A stretch of DNA of 64,000 nucleotides from Streptosporangium carneum (GCF_027922005.1 NZ_BSEV01000002.1:620001-684000), one strand, 5' to 3'. Shown: positions 18,206 through 26,442, counted from the first letter of the stretch. Numbers and translations: made by a program. The notes: generated by a model not told the origin, from the sequence alone.

Positions 18206-18216
18206 TCGTTAGACAA
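18206..18216. promoter_or_regulatory. Candidate FCD-type GntR operator upstream of the aromatic cluster
   Basis: TCGTTAGACAA fits the TnGTnnnACnA pattern of FadR/FCD-type GntR binding sites. It lies about 66 bases upstream of the HpaB-type start, in the 292-base divergent spacer. No footprinting-type evidence can be drawn from sequence alone. Confidence 0.4.
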
Positions 18217-18365
18217 CACTCATTCACGCCGCCCGCTCCTGTCAATAGCGGGGGGACGCGCAAGTTACGGACAGGTTTCCGGCCCTCCGAAAGCCGGGTC
18301 GCCCCTCCCGACTGAAGCCCCGAACGCACGGCCCTTCCACCTCGGCCGCCAATGGGGCAAGAAGC

Positions 18366-18376
18366 TGTACTACAAT
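18366..18376 (+). promoter_or_regulatory. Candidate operator and -10 element of the gntR gene
   Basis: TGTACTACA (18366-18374) is a palindrome fitting the yGTA-n-TACr core of FCD regulators. It overlaps a good -10 hexamer TACAAT (18371-18376). No convincing -35 box is seen 16-18 bases upstream. The arrangement would allow autorepression. Confidence 0.4.
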
Positions 18377-18432
18377 CTTGAGCACACGGGGGGCCATCGC
18401 CGGGCGGCCGCGGATGACGGATGGGAGCGGAA

Positions 18433-19203
18433 GTGGACGAGCACCAAGGCGGTGGGCGCACGAAACAGGTGGAGGAGACGTCGGCGGAGGAGTCGGTCAC
18501 CGACCGCGCCTACGCCTCGATCCTGCACAACGCGCTGACCGGCTCCTACCGCGCCGGGGAACGCCTCACGGAGGCCCGTCTCACCAGCGACCTCGGCATC
18601 AGCAGGGTGCCGGTGCGCGAGGCGCTGCAGCGCCTCGAACGGGACGGCATCATCGAGCTGCAGCGGCACCGCGGCGCGGTGATCCGGGTGATCACACGAC
18701 GGGACATCACCGAGTTCTTCCGGGTCCGCGCCCTGCTCGAAGGCGGCGGCGCCGCCGCGTCCGCGGCCGCCGCCACGGCGGGCGACCCCAGGAACGGCGG
18801 GCTGCTGGAGGGTCTGGGCGGACAGATCGGCCTGCTGAGCCGGTGGATCGAGGAGGGCCACGACTGCTCGGCCGAGGAGTACGCCCTGCACAGCCAGGAG
18901 TTCCACCGGCTGGTCGTCTCATCCGGCGAGAACCGGCTCCTGATCCGGATATGGGACAGCCTGCACCTGCCCGTCCAGCGCCTCAACTACTTCCAGCGGT
19001 ACCGGGGCGAGGACTTCCGCGTCTCCATCGACGAACACGCGAAGATCGCCTGGGCGATCCTCGCCGGAGACGCCACCTCGGCCGAGCGTCTCGCCCGCGA
19101 ACACGTGAACCGGATCGCCGCGCACGTTTTCATGCTCCCCGACGAGGAGTTCAACCGCGTGTTCAACCCCGGCCTCAGCCGGGAGCCCGCGACGACGGAG
19201 TGA
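18433..19203 (+). CDS. GntR family (FCD) transcriptional regulator
   Basis: About 256 residues. The winged helix occupies roughly residues 20-85, with the GntR signature GERLTEARLTSDLGISRVPVREALQRLE. The C-terminal helical FCD domain (about 90-235) has metal/ligand-binding residues in LHSQEFHRLV and EHAKIAWAIL. The GTG at 18433 is preferred because GGGAG lies five bases before it; an in-frame ATG at 18421 has no ribosome-binding site. It is divergent from the aromatic cluster and probably its ligand-responsive repressor, with a catabolic intermediate as effector. That link is inferred from position and from the operator-like sites between the genes. Confidence 0.88.
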   Translation: MDEHQGGGRTKQVEETSAEESVTDRAYASILHNALTGSYRAGERLTEARLTSDLGISRVPVREALQRLERDGIIELQRHRGAVIRVITRRDITEFFRVRALLEGGGAAASAAAATAGDPRNGGLLEGLGGQIGLLSRWIEEGHDCSAEEYALHSQEFHRLVVSSGENRLLIRIWDSLHLPVQRLNYFQRYRGEDFRVSIDEHAKIAWAILAGDATSAERLAREHVNRIAAHVFMLPDEEFNRVFNPGLSREPATTE

Positions 19204-19239
19204 CCACGCGGCCCCGGACCACGGCCGGGCGAACCCTCC

Positions 19240-19393
19240 TGACCGGGCACGCGGCGGGAGCGCCCACCAAGCCGCGAACACAGCGGCGTGAATCGCCCTG
19301 ACCGGCAACCCAGCAGGACGGCCCGCCGAACCGCGAACACGGCGGTGTGCCCCGGCCGGCAACCCGGCAGGACGGCCCGTCGAACGCGAGGCG
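19240..19393. repeat. Degenerate tandem repeat of about 58 bp between gntR and the acetyltransferase gene
   Basis: Three imperfect copies share CTGACCGG(C/G), GGACGGCCCG and CCGCGAACAC(G/A)GCGG. The second and third are clearly related (GGCAACCC(A/G)GCAGGACGGCCCG). The array fills the space between the gntR stop and the next promoter. Confidence 0.7.
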
Positions 19394-19404
19394 GGGCACC
19401 CCCG

Positions 19405-19436
19405 CTTGACATCAAGTCAAGTCGAGGTTCTAGGTT
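19405..19436 (+). promoter_or_regulatory. Promoter with inverted repeat, upstream of the N-acetyltransferase gene
   Basis: A perfect -35 TTGACA (19406-19411) is followed 18-19 bases later by CTAGGT/TAGGTT (19430-19436). The -35 box lies inside an inverted repeat CTTGAC-ATCAA-GTCAAG (19405-19421), a plausible operator. The coding start is about 45 bases downstream. Confidence 0.55.
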
Positions 19437-19480
19437 CGGTCCCGTCGACCGAAGCCCGCCGACCGAACGGGGAAGAGAAC

Positions 19481-20467
19481 ATGGGGCACACCGACGCCGC
19501 CCGCGGATGGGACGGCGACGAGCTGGACCTGGACGCCTACCTGGACCGGATCGCCTTCACCGGAGATCTCGCCCCGACCGGCGAGACCCTGCGCGCCCTG
19601 CAGCGGGCGCACAGCGCCGCCATCCCCTTCGAGAACCTGGAGATCACTCTGGGCCGTCCCGTCCTCCTGGACCTCGCGAGCCTCCAGGACAAGATGGTGC
19701 GCGGGTCACGCGGCGGCTACTGCTTCGAGCACACCCGGCTGTTCGCGGCGGCGCTGGAACGCCTCGGCTTCGGCGTCACCGGACTGGCCTCACGCGTCCG
19801 GATGGGCTCGGGCAAGCTGCGGGCCGCGACCCACGCGCTCCTGCTGGTCGAGACCGAGGAGACGGCGGACGGCGGCGCGAGGCAGCTCTGCGACATCGGG
19901 TTCGGCGAGGGGCCGATCGAGCCGATCAGGCTCGTCGACGGCGTCGAGTCGGTCCAGGGAGGCTGGCGCTTCCGCCTCGAACGGCACAACCTCGCGGACG
20001 GCCTCCGCGCCCCGGGAGGCGACACGGGCACGGGCAGGTCCTGGAAGCCCGTGCACGGCACGGGCCCGGACAGGCCCCAGCGCGGCACGGACGCCGACGG
20101 CCCCCACGAGTGGGTGCTTCACGCGCTGCGCCAGGACGGCTGGCTCGACCTGCACGGATTCACCCTCGATCCGCACTACCCGGCGGACTACGTGGTGATC
20201 AACCACTACATCTCCACCCACCCGCACTCGCCGTTCGTCGACGCCCCGGTGATCCGACGCACCGGCCCCGAAGTCCTGCACGGCCTGAACGGAACCGAGC
20301 TGACGGCCTCCCGCCCCGACGGCTCCGCCGAGAGGAGGCGACTGGAGCCGGGCGAGGTCCCGAAGACGCTGGAGGACGTCTTCGGCATCGCCTTGGACCC
20401 GGCCGACGCCACGGCGCTCACCGCCTACCTGGTCGCCCACGCGACGAGGAACTCCGAGGACGGCTGA
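19481..20467 (+). CDS. Arylamine N-acetyltransferase
   Basis: 328 residues against about 275-280 for bacterial NATs. The catalytic triad is readable: Cys81 in RGGYCFEHT, His118 in ATHALLLVE and Asp138 in CDIGFGE. The rest of the fold, from IPFENLEITLG to NHYISTHPHSPF, is well conserved. The extra length is an acidic N-terminus plus a Gly/Thr/Pro-rich insertion near 185-205. The ATG at 19481 follows GGGGAAGAG. The enzyme transfers an acetyl (or propionyl) group from CoA to aromatic amines, and could detoxify aromatic substrates related to the neighbouring cluster. It converges, with a 3-base gap, on the next hydrolase gene. Confidence 0.92.
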   Translation: MGHTDAARGWDGDELDLDAYLDRIAFTGDLAPTGETLRALQRAHSAAIPFENLEITLGRPVLLDLASLQDKMVRGSRGGYCFEHTRLFAAALERLGFGVTGLASRVRMGSGKLRAATHALLLVETEETADGGARQLCDIGFGEGPIEPIRLVDGVESVQGGWRFRLERHNLADGLRAPGGDTGTGRSWKPVHGTGPDRPQRGTDADGPHEWVLHALRQDGWLDLHGFTLDPHYPADYVVINHYISTHPHSPFVDAPVIRRTGPEVLHGLNGTELTASRPDGSAERRRLEPGEVPKTLEDVFGIALDPADATALTAYLVAHATRNSEDG

Positions 20468-20470
20468 GCG

Positions 20471-21355
20471 CTACTCCGGGGAGAGGAACCCCAGCAGGGA
20501 CGCGACGAGGGCGCGTGGGTTCTCCTCGGCGATCCAGTGGGCGGTGCCGGGGACGACGCAGCCGACGACGTTCTCGGCGACCTCCTTCATCATCTCCTCG
20601 ACGAGCGAACCCGACGTGCTGGCGGCCCCGCCCACGGCCAGCACCGGCACGGTCAGCTTCCCCTCGCTCTCGAGCGCCGCGCGGTTGTCCCGCGCGTCCT
20701 GGTCGAAGGCGCGATAGAGCTCGAACCCGGCGCGCATCGCTCCCGGAGCCGAGTAGGCCGAGACGTAGACGTCGAGATCCGCCTCGCTGATCGCCGAAGG
20801 ATCGGAGTTGCGCACGTTGAAGAACGTCTGCAGGTACGGCCGCTCCCGCCCGGCGACCAGCATCTCCGCCACGTCACGTGCGCCGTGGAAGGCGAAGTGC
20901 CACACCCGCGGATCGCCCCGCAGACGGTCGAAGACCTCCGTCCCCGGCAGCGGCGCGTCCATCACCACCAGGTGGGAGACCTCCTCGCGGTAGGCCCGCG
21001 TGTAGGCGTAGGCGACCATGAGCCCGATGTCGTGACCGACGACCGCCACCGGGCCTTCGAGGCCGAGATGCCGCCGCAGCAGGATCTGGACGTCACGGGC
21101 GACGGTCCGCTTGTCGTACCCGCCCGCCGGACGCCAGGAGTGCCCCGCGCCCCGGTAGTCGGGGGCGACCACGCGGAAACCGCTCTCGACGAGCGGCGGG
21201 ATGACGTGACGCCACTCCCACCATGTCTGCGGGAACCCGTGCAGGAGCACCACGGTGCGCTCCCCCTCTCCCGCGGTGACGTAGTGCAGGCGCAGACCGG
21301 GTTCGATGTCGGCCATCCCATGTGAGACCTGCGGCGAATGGTGCTCGGACGGCAT
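20471..21355 (-). CDS. Alpha/beta-hydrolase, epoxide hydrolase-like
   Basis: 294 residues. HGFPQTWWEWRHVIPPL and Asp109 in VVGHDIGLMVAY mark the epoxide hydrolase/haloalkane dehalogenase group, in which an aspartate is the nucleophile. The base histidine is in GTAHWIAEENP. The ATG at 21355 is preferred to the longer frame because AGGAGGAG lies about eight bases upstream. The acid residue and lid are not clear enough to separate epoxide hydrolase from other members. The gene stands alone and is transcribed towards the N-acetyltransferase gene. Confidence 0.85.
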   Translation of the reverse strand: MPSEHHSPQVSHGMADIEPGLRLHYVTAGEGERTVVLLHGFPQTWWEWRHVIPPLVESGFRVVAPDYRGAGHSWRPAGGYDKRTVARDVQILLRRHLGLEGPVAVVGHDIGLMVAYAYTRAYREEVSHLVVMDAPLPGTEVFDRLRGDPRVWHFAFHGARDVAEMLVAGRERPYLQTFFNVRNSDPSAISEADLDVYVSAYSAPGAMRAGFELYRAFDQDARDNRAALESEGKLTVPVLAVGGAASTSGSLVEEMMKEVAENVVGCVVPGTAHWIAEENPRALVASLLGFLSPE

Positions 21356-21588
21356 GACGGATCTCCTCCTGCGCTCGAACGGGACCACGGCGTGACGGCG
21401 GCCACCCTACGTCCGATCCTGCTCGGTCACAGCGGCCGACGGCGGGATCGAACACTTCACCGATGGCACTTCAGCCGCATCCGTGACACTCCAGACTGTC
21501 GACTTCGGGCTCCGTTCGGGGCCCCGCCCTGGCCGCGCGGTCTTGAGCTCCTCAAAAAGCAGTCACCGTGAGCGGTTTTCCTGTCGGC

Positions 21589-22851
21589 TCAGAGCCGTGG
21601 GCCAGTGCCTGGAAGTCCTCCGGAGCCGCACAGCTCGCGGTACGCCTCGCGCAGTTCGACGGCCTCAGAAGCGCGGCGGGTTTCAAGAGTCGTGATCACC
21701 TCGGCGGCTCTCCAGTAGTTCGACGGCACCAGGACGCCACTTGTCACGGCCGTGAGAGTGAGGTGTCGTGCCTCGTCGATCTGCCCCGAGGCGACCAGGG
21801 TCAAGGCCAGATCAAGGCGTGCGGACATCGCCCTGCGTGGCCGGGGCGGCCCGTCCTGCGGTGACTCCATCCGAGCGAGAACCTGACGGGCGTACTGCTC
21901 CGCGGCGGGATCCCCGAGCCATGAGAGGGCCGTCGCCCTGTAGGCGTCGCTCTTGGCGGGGTCGTAGCGATAGTGGTGCTCGGGCCGGTCCGGCATCGAC
22001 ATGGGGGAGACCAGCCGGTCGACACGCTGTATCGCGTCGCGGGTTTCCTGAGCGGCCCCCAGCCGCGCCCACGCCCGCCCTTCCTGTGCGATCGCCTGAA
22101 TGTGGGCAGAGCTGCCGGGCGGCGCGACCCGCTGTGCGGCTCGGGAGAGCACCACGGCACGCCGGTGGTGGCCACCGGTCAGAGCCTGCCAGGCTTCCGT
22201 CTCCATGCACCACGCGAGGATCTCGGGATATTCAGCATGGTTCGCCAGCTGGGCCGCGGTCCGAAGCTGTGCTTTGGCCGCGGGGAACCGGTGAAGGTCG
22301 ATGTTGCATGTGGCCGCCAGCAACGACAGCCATCCGCCGACCACGAGGAGGCGACGATGCTCGGCGAGCGTTTTCCTCGCGTCGAGCAGCCTCGTGACAT
22401 ACGTCAGATGCTGCCGCACCCTGTCGAGCAACTCCATCGGCGGCGTGCCCTGATAGGCCACAGCGAGGTCGTCGAACGCCGCCTCGAGCCGGAGGATCGT
22501 CTCTTCACTCACATCACTGCTGCCGACTCTGCGCGCCAGGTCCACAGCGGCGATCTCGTCATCGTGGATGGCGCCGTCGTCCTCGTCCGAGGCTTCGTCG
22601 CCGAACAACTCGGCTTCGCTCATCCCGAGAACACGGCAGTACAGCAGCCGGTAGGGATCCTTCGGCTGGTGCTCACCGGCTTCCCAGGACTTGATCCGCC
22701 TGATGATCGTTTCTCTCGCGGGGAGACAGGCCCTTGAAAGGTCCGCTGCGGCTTCGGCGAGCGCCTTCGCCATGTCACGTTGGGACCATCCTCGCTCGCG
22801 CCGCCCGCTACGGAGTCGGACGGCCCAGCCGGGGGCGTTTTCGGCGCTCAT
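21589..22851 (-). CDS. XRE-type helix-turn-helix regulator with C-terminal TPR-like domain
   Basis: 420 residues. The N-terminal HTH (about 10-75) contains RRERGWSQRDMAKAL and ETIIRRIKSWEAGEHQPKDPY. The remaining 300 residues are alpha-helical with alanine/leucine spacing and WxxxA motifs (AEYPEILAWCMETEAWQALT, ARAWARLGAAQETRDAI) like the TPR regions of actinomycete Rgg/NsdA-type regulators. The ATG at 22851 faces divergently two small, coupled genes at 23033 and 23320. XRE-TPR regulators next to tiny genes are common in actinomycetes. The signal sensed is unknown. A 233-base spacer follows the stop with nothing recognisable in it. Confidence 0.85.
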   Translation of the reverse strand: MSAENAPGWAVRLRSGRRERGWSQRDMAKALAEAAADLSRACLPARETIIRRIKSWEAGEHQPKDPYRLLYCRVLGMSEAELFGDEASDEDDGAIHDDEIAAVDLARRVGSSDVSEETILRLEAAFDDLAVAYQGTPPMELLDRVRQHLTYVTRLLDARKTLAEHRRLLVVGGWLSLLAATCNIDLHRFPAAKAQLRTAAQLANHAEYPEILAWCMETEAWQALTGGHHRRAVVLSRAAQRVAPPGSSAHIQAIAQEGRAWARLGAAQETRDAIQRVDRLVSPMSMPDRPEHHYRYDPAKSDAYRATALSWLGDPAAEQYARQVLARMESPQDGPPRPRRAMSARLDLALTLVASGQIDEARHLTLTAVTSGVLVPSNYWRAAEVITTLETRRASEAVELREAYRELCGSGGLPGTGPRL

Positions 22852-22972
22852 GCGTGCACCTCATCACCTGGAACACCTGACGGGGAAAGGCTGCCCCCTC
22901 AGTGTCCCCCATCAGCACCTGCCTGCACTCGGTATCGGCTCGTTGAATAAGGCCATGCTCTGAAGGCAGGCG

Positions 22973-23008
22973 GACCCGCCCGGCGCTGGAGACGACCGGG
23001 CGGGTCCT
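22973..23008 (+). promoter_or_regulatory. Perfect 12-bp hairpin in the leader of the small gene pair
   Basis: GGACCCGCCCGG (22973-22984), a 12-base loop and CCGGGCGGGTCC (22997-23008) form a perfect stem followed by TT, only 24 bases before the GTG at 23033. It may be an attenuator or an mRNA-stability element. A terminator for an unseen short transcript is the other reading. Confidence 0.6.
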
Positions 23009-23032
23009 TGATCAGGAAAGGACTCCTGACCC

Positions 23033-23320
23033 GTGACACACCCTAGAACCACACCCCCCGCCCCGGTGATCCCCGGATGGCGGGTGATCCTCAGCGACAG
23101 GGGGCGGCTGTGGGCCTCCCGTGTCGTCCCGTTCACCGACTCCCAGTTCGACCTCGGGGCGGAGCGCACGGTGGACGCCGACACCCTCGACGATCTCAGA
23201 GCCGAGGTCGACAGGCAGGAGACGACCGCCGACAGGGCGGCCGCCCAGGCAGCCGGACAGGTGCCAAGGCAGGCGACCGGCCAGGCGACCAGCCAGACGA
23301 CCGGAGGGGTGACGCCGTGA
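23033..23320 (+). CDS. Small protein A of an XRE-linked pair
   Basis: 95 residues. The core is PGWRVILSDRGRLWASR, then ERTVDADTLDDLRAEVDRQE, followed by a Gln/Ala/Thr-rich tail. No family recognised. The core has the same layout as the next gene's product (Trp-Val-aliphatic opening, Arg/aromatic strand, then a Thr-Pro/Asp-led acidic helix), so the two look paralogous. It starts at GTG 23033 behind AGGAAAGG at long spacing, divergent from the XRE-TPR regulator, and its stop overlaps the start of the next gene. Confidence 0.62.
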   Translation: MTHPRTTPPAPVIPGWRVILSDRGRLWASRVVPFTDSQFDLGAERTVDADTLDDLRAEVDRQETTADRAAAQAAGQVPRQATGQATSQTTGGVTP

Positions 23321-23643
23321 TGTGGCGACGGTTCCGTGCGCCAGGCGTTCACGGCGACGGGCGGATCGGATCCCCCGCCCCGACAGCACCTCACCGCCTG
23401 TGGGACAGCCAGTCCCGCGCGGAAGCCGAACGGCTGACCCGGGTCTGGAAGGACTGGACCGTCCTGTACGGCCCCGGCAGCCGCCGCTTCTACGCCGTGG
23501 CGGCCTGGCCGACGCCCGACCCCCTGGTCGTCGAGGACCGCACCCCGGAGGGCCTGGAGATCCGGATACGGGAAGCCGAAGCGGCCGTCGTCACCCGCCG
23601 CGCGGAAGGCGACGCCGCCCCGGACACTCCTCCCGCTCCCTGA
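23320..23643 (+). CDS. Small protein B of an XRE-linked pair
   Basis: About 107 residues. The ATG at 23320 overlaps the previous TGA (ATGA), with GGAGGGG upstream; a GTG at 23317 is the alternative. The core runs KDWTVLYGPGSRRFYAVAAW, PTPDPLVVEDRTPEGLEIRI, REAEAAV. It contains no cysteine, signal peptide or membrane segment, so it should be cytosolic. Similarity to small protein A suggests duplication. The function is unknown; a short effector or partner under XRE control is only a guess. Confidence 0.65.
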   Translation: MWRRFRAPGVHGDGRIGSPAPTAPHRLWDSQSRAEAERLTRVWKDWTVLYGPGSRRFYAVAAWPTPDPLVVEDRTPEGLEIRIREAEAAVVTRRAEGDAAPDTPPAP

Positions 23644-23843
23644 GGCGGCCTCGGCGTCCCTGAGGCGGGAGCGGTTCCCCGAAGCAGGCGTGGCGGCGTC
23701 ACTTCCCCGGCGCACGCCGCCGCGCCGTACCTCGTGCGGCCAGGAACGGAGGGGTTCCTGGCCGCACTCCGATCACGGCTCCGCGCACGAACACGGTCCC
23801 GGCCTTCAAGAAGGCTTCGACAGGGGGCGGGGCACGGTTCCCG

Positions 23844-24314
23844 TCAGGGCGAGGACGGGGCGGGCAGCGAGCCGGGGCCGGGGAGCACGTCCACGTCGGC
23901 GGCGCGCATCGGCTGGTCGCACACCGCGCAGCGCAGTTCGACGTGGCTGATCTCACCGCAGGCATGGTGGCGGTGGAGCACCGGCGGCCCGGCCTCGCCC
24001 GCCGTCCACCGATCGCCCCAGCGCGCCATCACCAGCAGCAGGTCGCACAGTTCCATGCCCTTGGCGGTGAGCACGTACTCGTGGCGAGGCGGCCGGCTTG
24101 AGTACTCCTGGCGCTCCAGCACGCCGTTCTCGGTGAGCCACCTGAGCCGCTCGGCGAGCACCTTGCGCGAGATGCCCAGATCCTGCTGGATCTGCTCGAA
24201 CCGGGTCATGCCGACGTAGACGTTCCGCAGGATCAGCGGCGACCACGGTTCGCCGACGACGTCCAGCGTGCGGGCGATGGAGCAGGCCATGTCGCCGAAC
24301 CGGGTTCGCTGCAT
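23844..24314 (-). CDS. HxlR family transcriptional regulator
   Basis: 156 residues. The winged-helix core shows the HxlR pattern: CSIARTLDVVGEPWSPLILRN, TRFEQIQQDLGISRKVLAERL and YVLTAKGMEL. The C-terminal part adds a zinc-ribbon-like set of cysteines and histidines (HRHHACGEISHVELRCAVCDQPM), common in a subset of the family. It is divergent from the pyridoxamine-oxidase-like gene at 24432 with two palindromes between them. HxlR proteins often sense electrophiles or aldehydes. The regulator of its neighbour is the natural reading. Confidence 0.9.
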   Translation of the reverse strand: MQRTRFGDMACSIARTLDVVGEPWSPLILRNVYVGMTRFEQIQQDLGISRKVLAERLRWLTENGVLERQEYSSRPPRHEYVLTAKGMELCDLLLVMARWGDRWTAGEAGPPVLHRHHACGEISHVELRCAVCDQPMRAADVDVLPGPGSLPAPSSP

Positions 24315-24334
24315 GGGACCAGTCTAGGCAGTGG

Positions 24335-24389
24335 GTTCTCTTAAGGAACGGTCTCTGCTACGGTCACCAAATGAGTTCCCTAAGGGAAC
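24335..24389. promoter_or_regulatory. Twin palindromes, candidate HxlR operators
   Basis: GTTCCCTAAGGGAAC (24375-24389) is a perfect 7-1-7 palindrome and GTTCTCTTAAGGAAC (24335-24349) is a weaker copy. Their centres are 40 bases apart, close to four helical turns, so dimers could bind the same face. They lie between the divergent HxlR and flavin-type genes. Confidence 0.65.
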
Positions 24390-24431
24390 CAACTGAAGAG
24401 ACCGAAGAGTCCGAGGGCAAGGGGATTCACG

Positions 24432-24953
24432 ATGACTCGAAGGACACCCGTGGCCGAGCTCCTGTTCGGCGAGACCGACGCGACGCCCTTCAGCACGGAC
24501 GAGGCGACGCTGAAATCATGGGACCAGGCGCGGGCGTGCCTGGAGTCCACGCCGAAGGCCTGGCTCTCCACCGTGCGGCCCGACGGCCGCCCGCACGCCA
24601 CGCCCCTGTTGCTGGTCTGGGCCGACGACGCGCCCTGTTTCACGATTCGTCCAGGGTCCCGTAAGAGCGGGAACCTCGCCCTCAACCCCCACTGCGTCAT
24701 CACCGTCCCCGGCGAGACCCTCGATCTCGTGGTCGAGGGCGAGGCCTCCCGGCTGGACGACGAGGCCGAGCTCCAGCGGGTGGCCGACGCCTTCAAGGCG
24801 AAGTACGGCTGGGAGCTGGTGGTGCGCGACGGCTCCGTCTACGAGGACGGTTTCCCCGGCACGCCCGAGTACGGCTTCTACCGGATCACCCCTGCGCGCG
24901 CCTTCGGCTACGGCTCCGACGGCCTGACGGCGACACGCTGGCGGTTCGCGTGA
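24432..24953 (+). CDS. Pyridoxamine 5'-phosphate oxidase-family (split-barrel) protein
   Basis: 173 residues. The flavin-binding split-barrel pattern is evident: AWLSTVRPDGRPHATPLLLVW, SRKSGNLALNPHCVITV and FYRITPARAFGYG. Members bind FMN, FAD or F420 and reduce or oxidise small molecules; the F420 pathway is encoded later in this window, so an F420-dependent function is possible. The ATG at 24432 sits behind AAGGGGA. It is probably controlled by the divergent HxlR protein. The exact cofactor is not decidable by eye. Confidence 0.86.
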   Translation: MTRRTPVAELLFGETDATPFSTDEATLKSWDQARACLESTPKAWLSTVRPDGRPHATPLLLVWADDAPCFTIRPGSRKSGNLALNPHCVITVPGETLDLVVEGEASRLDDEAELQRVADAFKAKYGWELVVRDGSVYEDGFPGTPEYGFYRITPARAFGYGSDGLTATRWRFA

Positions 24954-24996
24954 ACGCGACCGCCGTGCCCAGGCGGCTCGACCTCCGAGGACGGCA

Positions 24997-25043
24997 CCGG
25001 GGACGGCGGCGGGGACGGCCGGAAAGGGCGTGACCGTCCCCGG
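24997..25043. terminator. Possible terminator between convergent genes
   Basis: CCGGGGACGG (24997-25006) pairs perfectly with CCGTCCCCGG (25034-25043) across a long 27-base loop, in the spacer between the split-barrel gene and the convergent serine hydrolase gene. There is no T-run, and the long loop makes this weak. Confidence 0.35.
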
Positions 25044-25111
25044 CGGCCGAGACGAGGGCGCCTCCCCCGCGACATGTGCCCGGCCGTGATCGACCGGTCA
25101 TGGCGAGGCGC

Positions 25112-26176
25112 TCAGCCCGCGGTCCCGCAGAACACCTTGACGGCGATGCCCATGATCTCCTGCGTGGACGGGTTGCGGGTCGAGGGGTTGATCGACATGG
25201 TGAGAGCCTTGCCCGAGTCGGCGCGGAACGCGAAGGTCTGATACCCGATCAGCTCTCCGCTGTGCCCCCACACCGTGCCGCACGGCAGGGTGTACGCCTG
25301 CAGGCCCAGCCCATAGCCGAATCCGGCCCCTGTCTCGACGGTCGTGCGCATGGCCCGCAGCGACGCGGCGCTGGTCAGCCTGCCGTTCAGCAGGGCGGAC
25401 ATGAACCGCTCCAGGTCCGCCGTGGTCGAGATCATCTCGCCCGCCGCCCAGTCGAGCGAGGGGTTCATCCGGGTGGCGTCCACGAGGTCGGGCATCGGCT
25501 CATACCCCTTGGCGTGCGGCGACGGCACCCCCGCCCGGTCGCCCGGCACCACCGTGTGGCGCAGTCCCAGCGGGCGCAGGACGCGGCGCGCGACCTCCTC
25601 ACCGTAGGCCCGGCCCGTCAGCTTCTCCACCAGCAACCCGAGCACCACGTAGTTGGTGTTGGAGTAGTGCCACCGGCCGTCGTCGGGCAGCTTCTTGGCG
25701 AAGGCCACTTCCAGCAGCTCCCGCGGTTGGAAGGAGCGGAACCGCGCGTCGCCGCGCCACCGGTTGGTCGAGTACCCCGGCTCGCTCATGTAGTCGTACA
25801 GATGGCTTGTGTGGTTGAGCAGCTGGCGGACCGTGATGCGCTCCCCGCCCGGCACCAGGCCCGGCAGGTGCCGATCGACGGGATCGTCGAGCCGTACCTT
25901 GCCCTCGTCCACGAGCTGGAGCACCACGGTCGCGACGAACGTCTTGGTCACACTGCCGATCCGGAAGTGTCCGCTGGGCGAGGGCTGCCCACCACGCTTG
26001 ACGTCGCGCACTCCCACGGCTCCGGACCAGGTCCGGCCGCCGTCCGAGACCCGCGCCAGAGCGGCTGTCGCCCCGTCGCCCGCCACGATCCTCTCCAACT
26101 CGGGACGTACCCCGACACCCTGGCCGCCTGTCGCGACGGCTACCGCTACCAGCACGTTCGTCATCGTCTGCATCAT
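25112..26176 (-). CDS. Serine hydrolase, class C beta-lactamase/D-Ala-D-Ala carboxypeptidase type
   Basis: About 354 residues. The three active-site motifs are present: SVTK (Ser75, Lys78), YSN within RWHYSNTNYVVLG, and HSG in VWGHSGELIGY. The first 20 residues (MMQTMTNVLVAVAVATGGQG) are moderately hydrophobic and could be a short signal sequence, although no clear cleavage site follows. ATG 26176 is chosen because the family starts near here; the frame stays open upstream without a good start. Substrate unknown: a peptidoglycan stem peptide, esterase or D-aminopeptidase activity are all possible for this superfamily. It stands alone. Confidence 0.86.
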   Translation of the reverse strand: MMQTMTNVLVAVAVATGGQGVGVRPELERIVAGDGATAALARVSDGGRTWSGAVGVRDVKRGGQPSPSGHFRIGSVTKTFVATVVLQLVDEGKVRLDDPVDRHLPGLVPGGERITVRQLLNHTSHLYDYMSEPGYSTNRWRGDARFRSFQPRELLEVAFAKKLPDDGRWHYSNTNYVVLGLLVEKLTGRAYGEEVARRVLRPLGLRHTVVPGDRAGVPSPHAKGYEPMPDLVDATRMNPSLDWAAGEMISTTADLERFMSALLNGRLTSAASLRAMRTTVETGAGFGYGLGLQAYTLPCGTVWGHSGELIGYQTFAFRADSGKALTMSINPSTRNPSTQEIMGIAVKVFCGTAG

Positions 26177-26442
26177 GGGCTCAACGCTATGGAGGGCCGG
26201 CCCGCGACTGAATGAGGTGCTCTGCCCACTCCTCCTGCGGAAAACCACAGCAGGAGGCCGGCAGGCGGCGATCGACGCCGGCGGGGCGACCGACCGCACC
26301 GCCGCCGGCCAGCGCGTCTCGGTCACCATGAGCGGAAAGGTCGGAGCGGACATCGGGGGCCGTCGGGGCAAGTGCCGGAAAGGGGACAGAAGCAGGTGTG
26401 CTGGCAGGGTGAAGCCTGTCCGGCATAGGTAGGGTGCTGAAT

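Noticed and set aside
19481..20467. Amide synthase of ansamycin biosynthesis (RifF-like)
   Set aside because: The triad is shared with NATs, but no polyketide synthase or AHBA genes are present.
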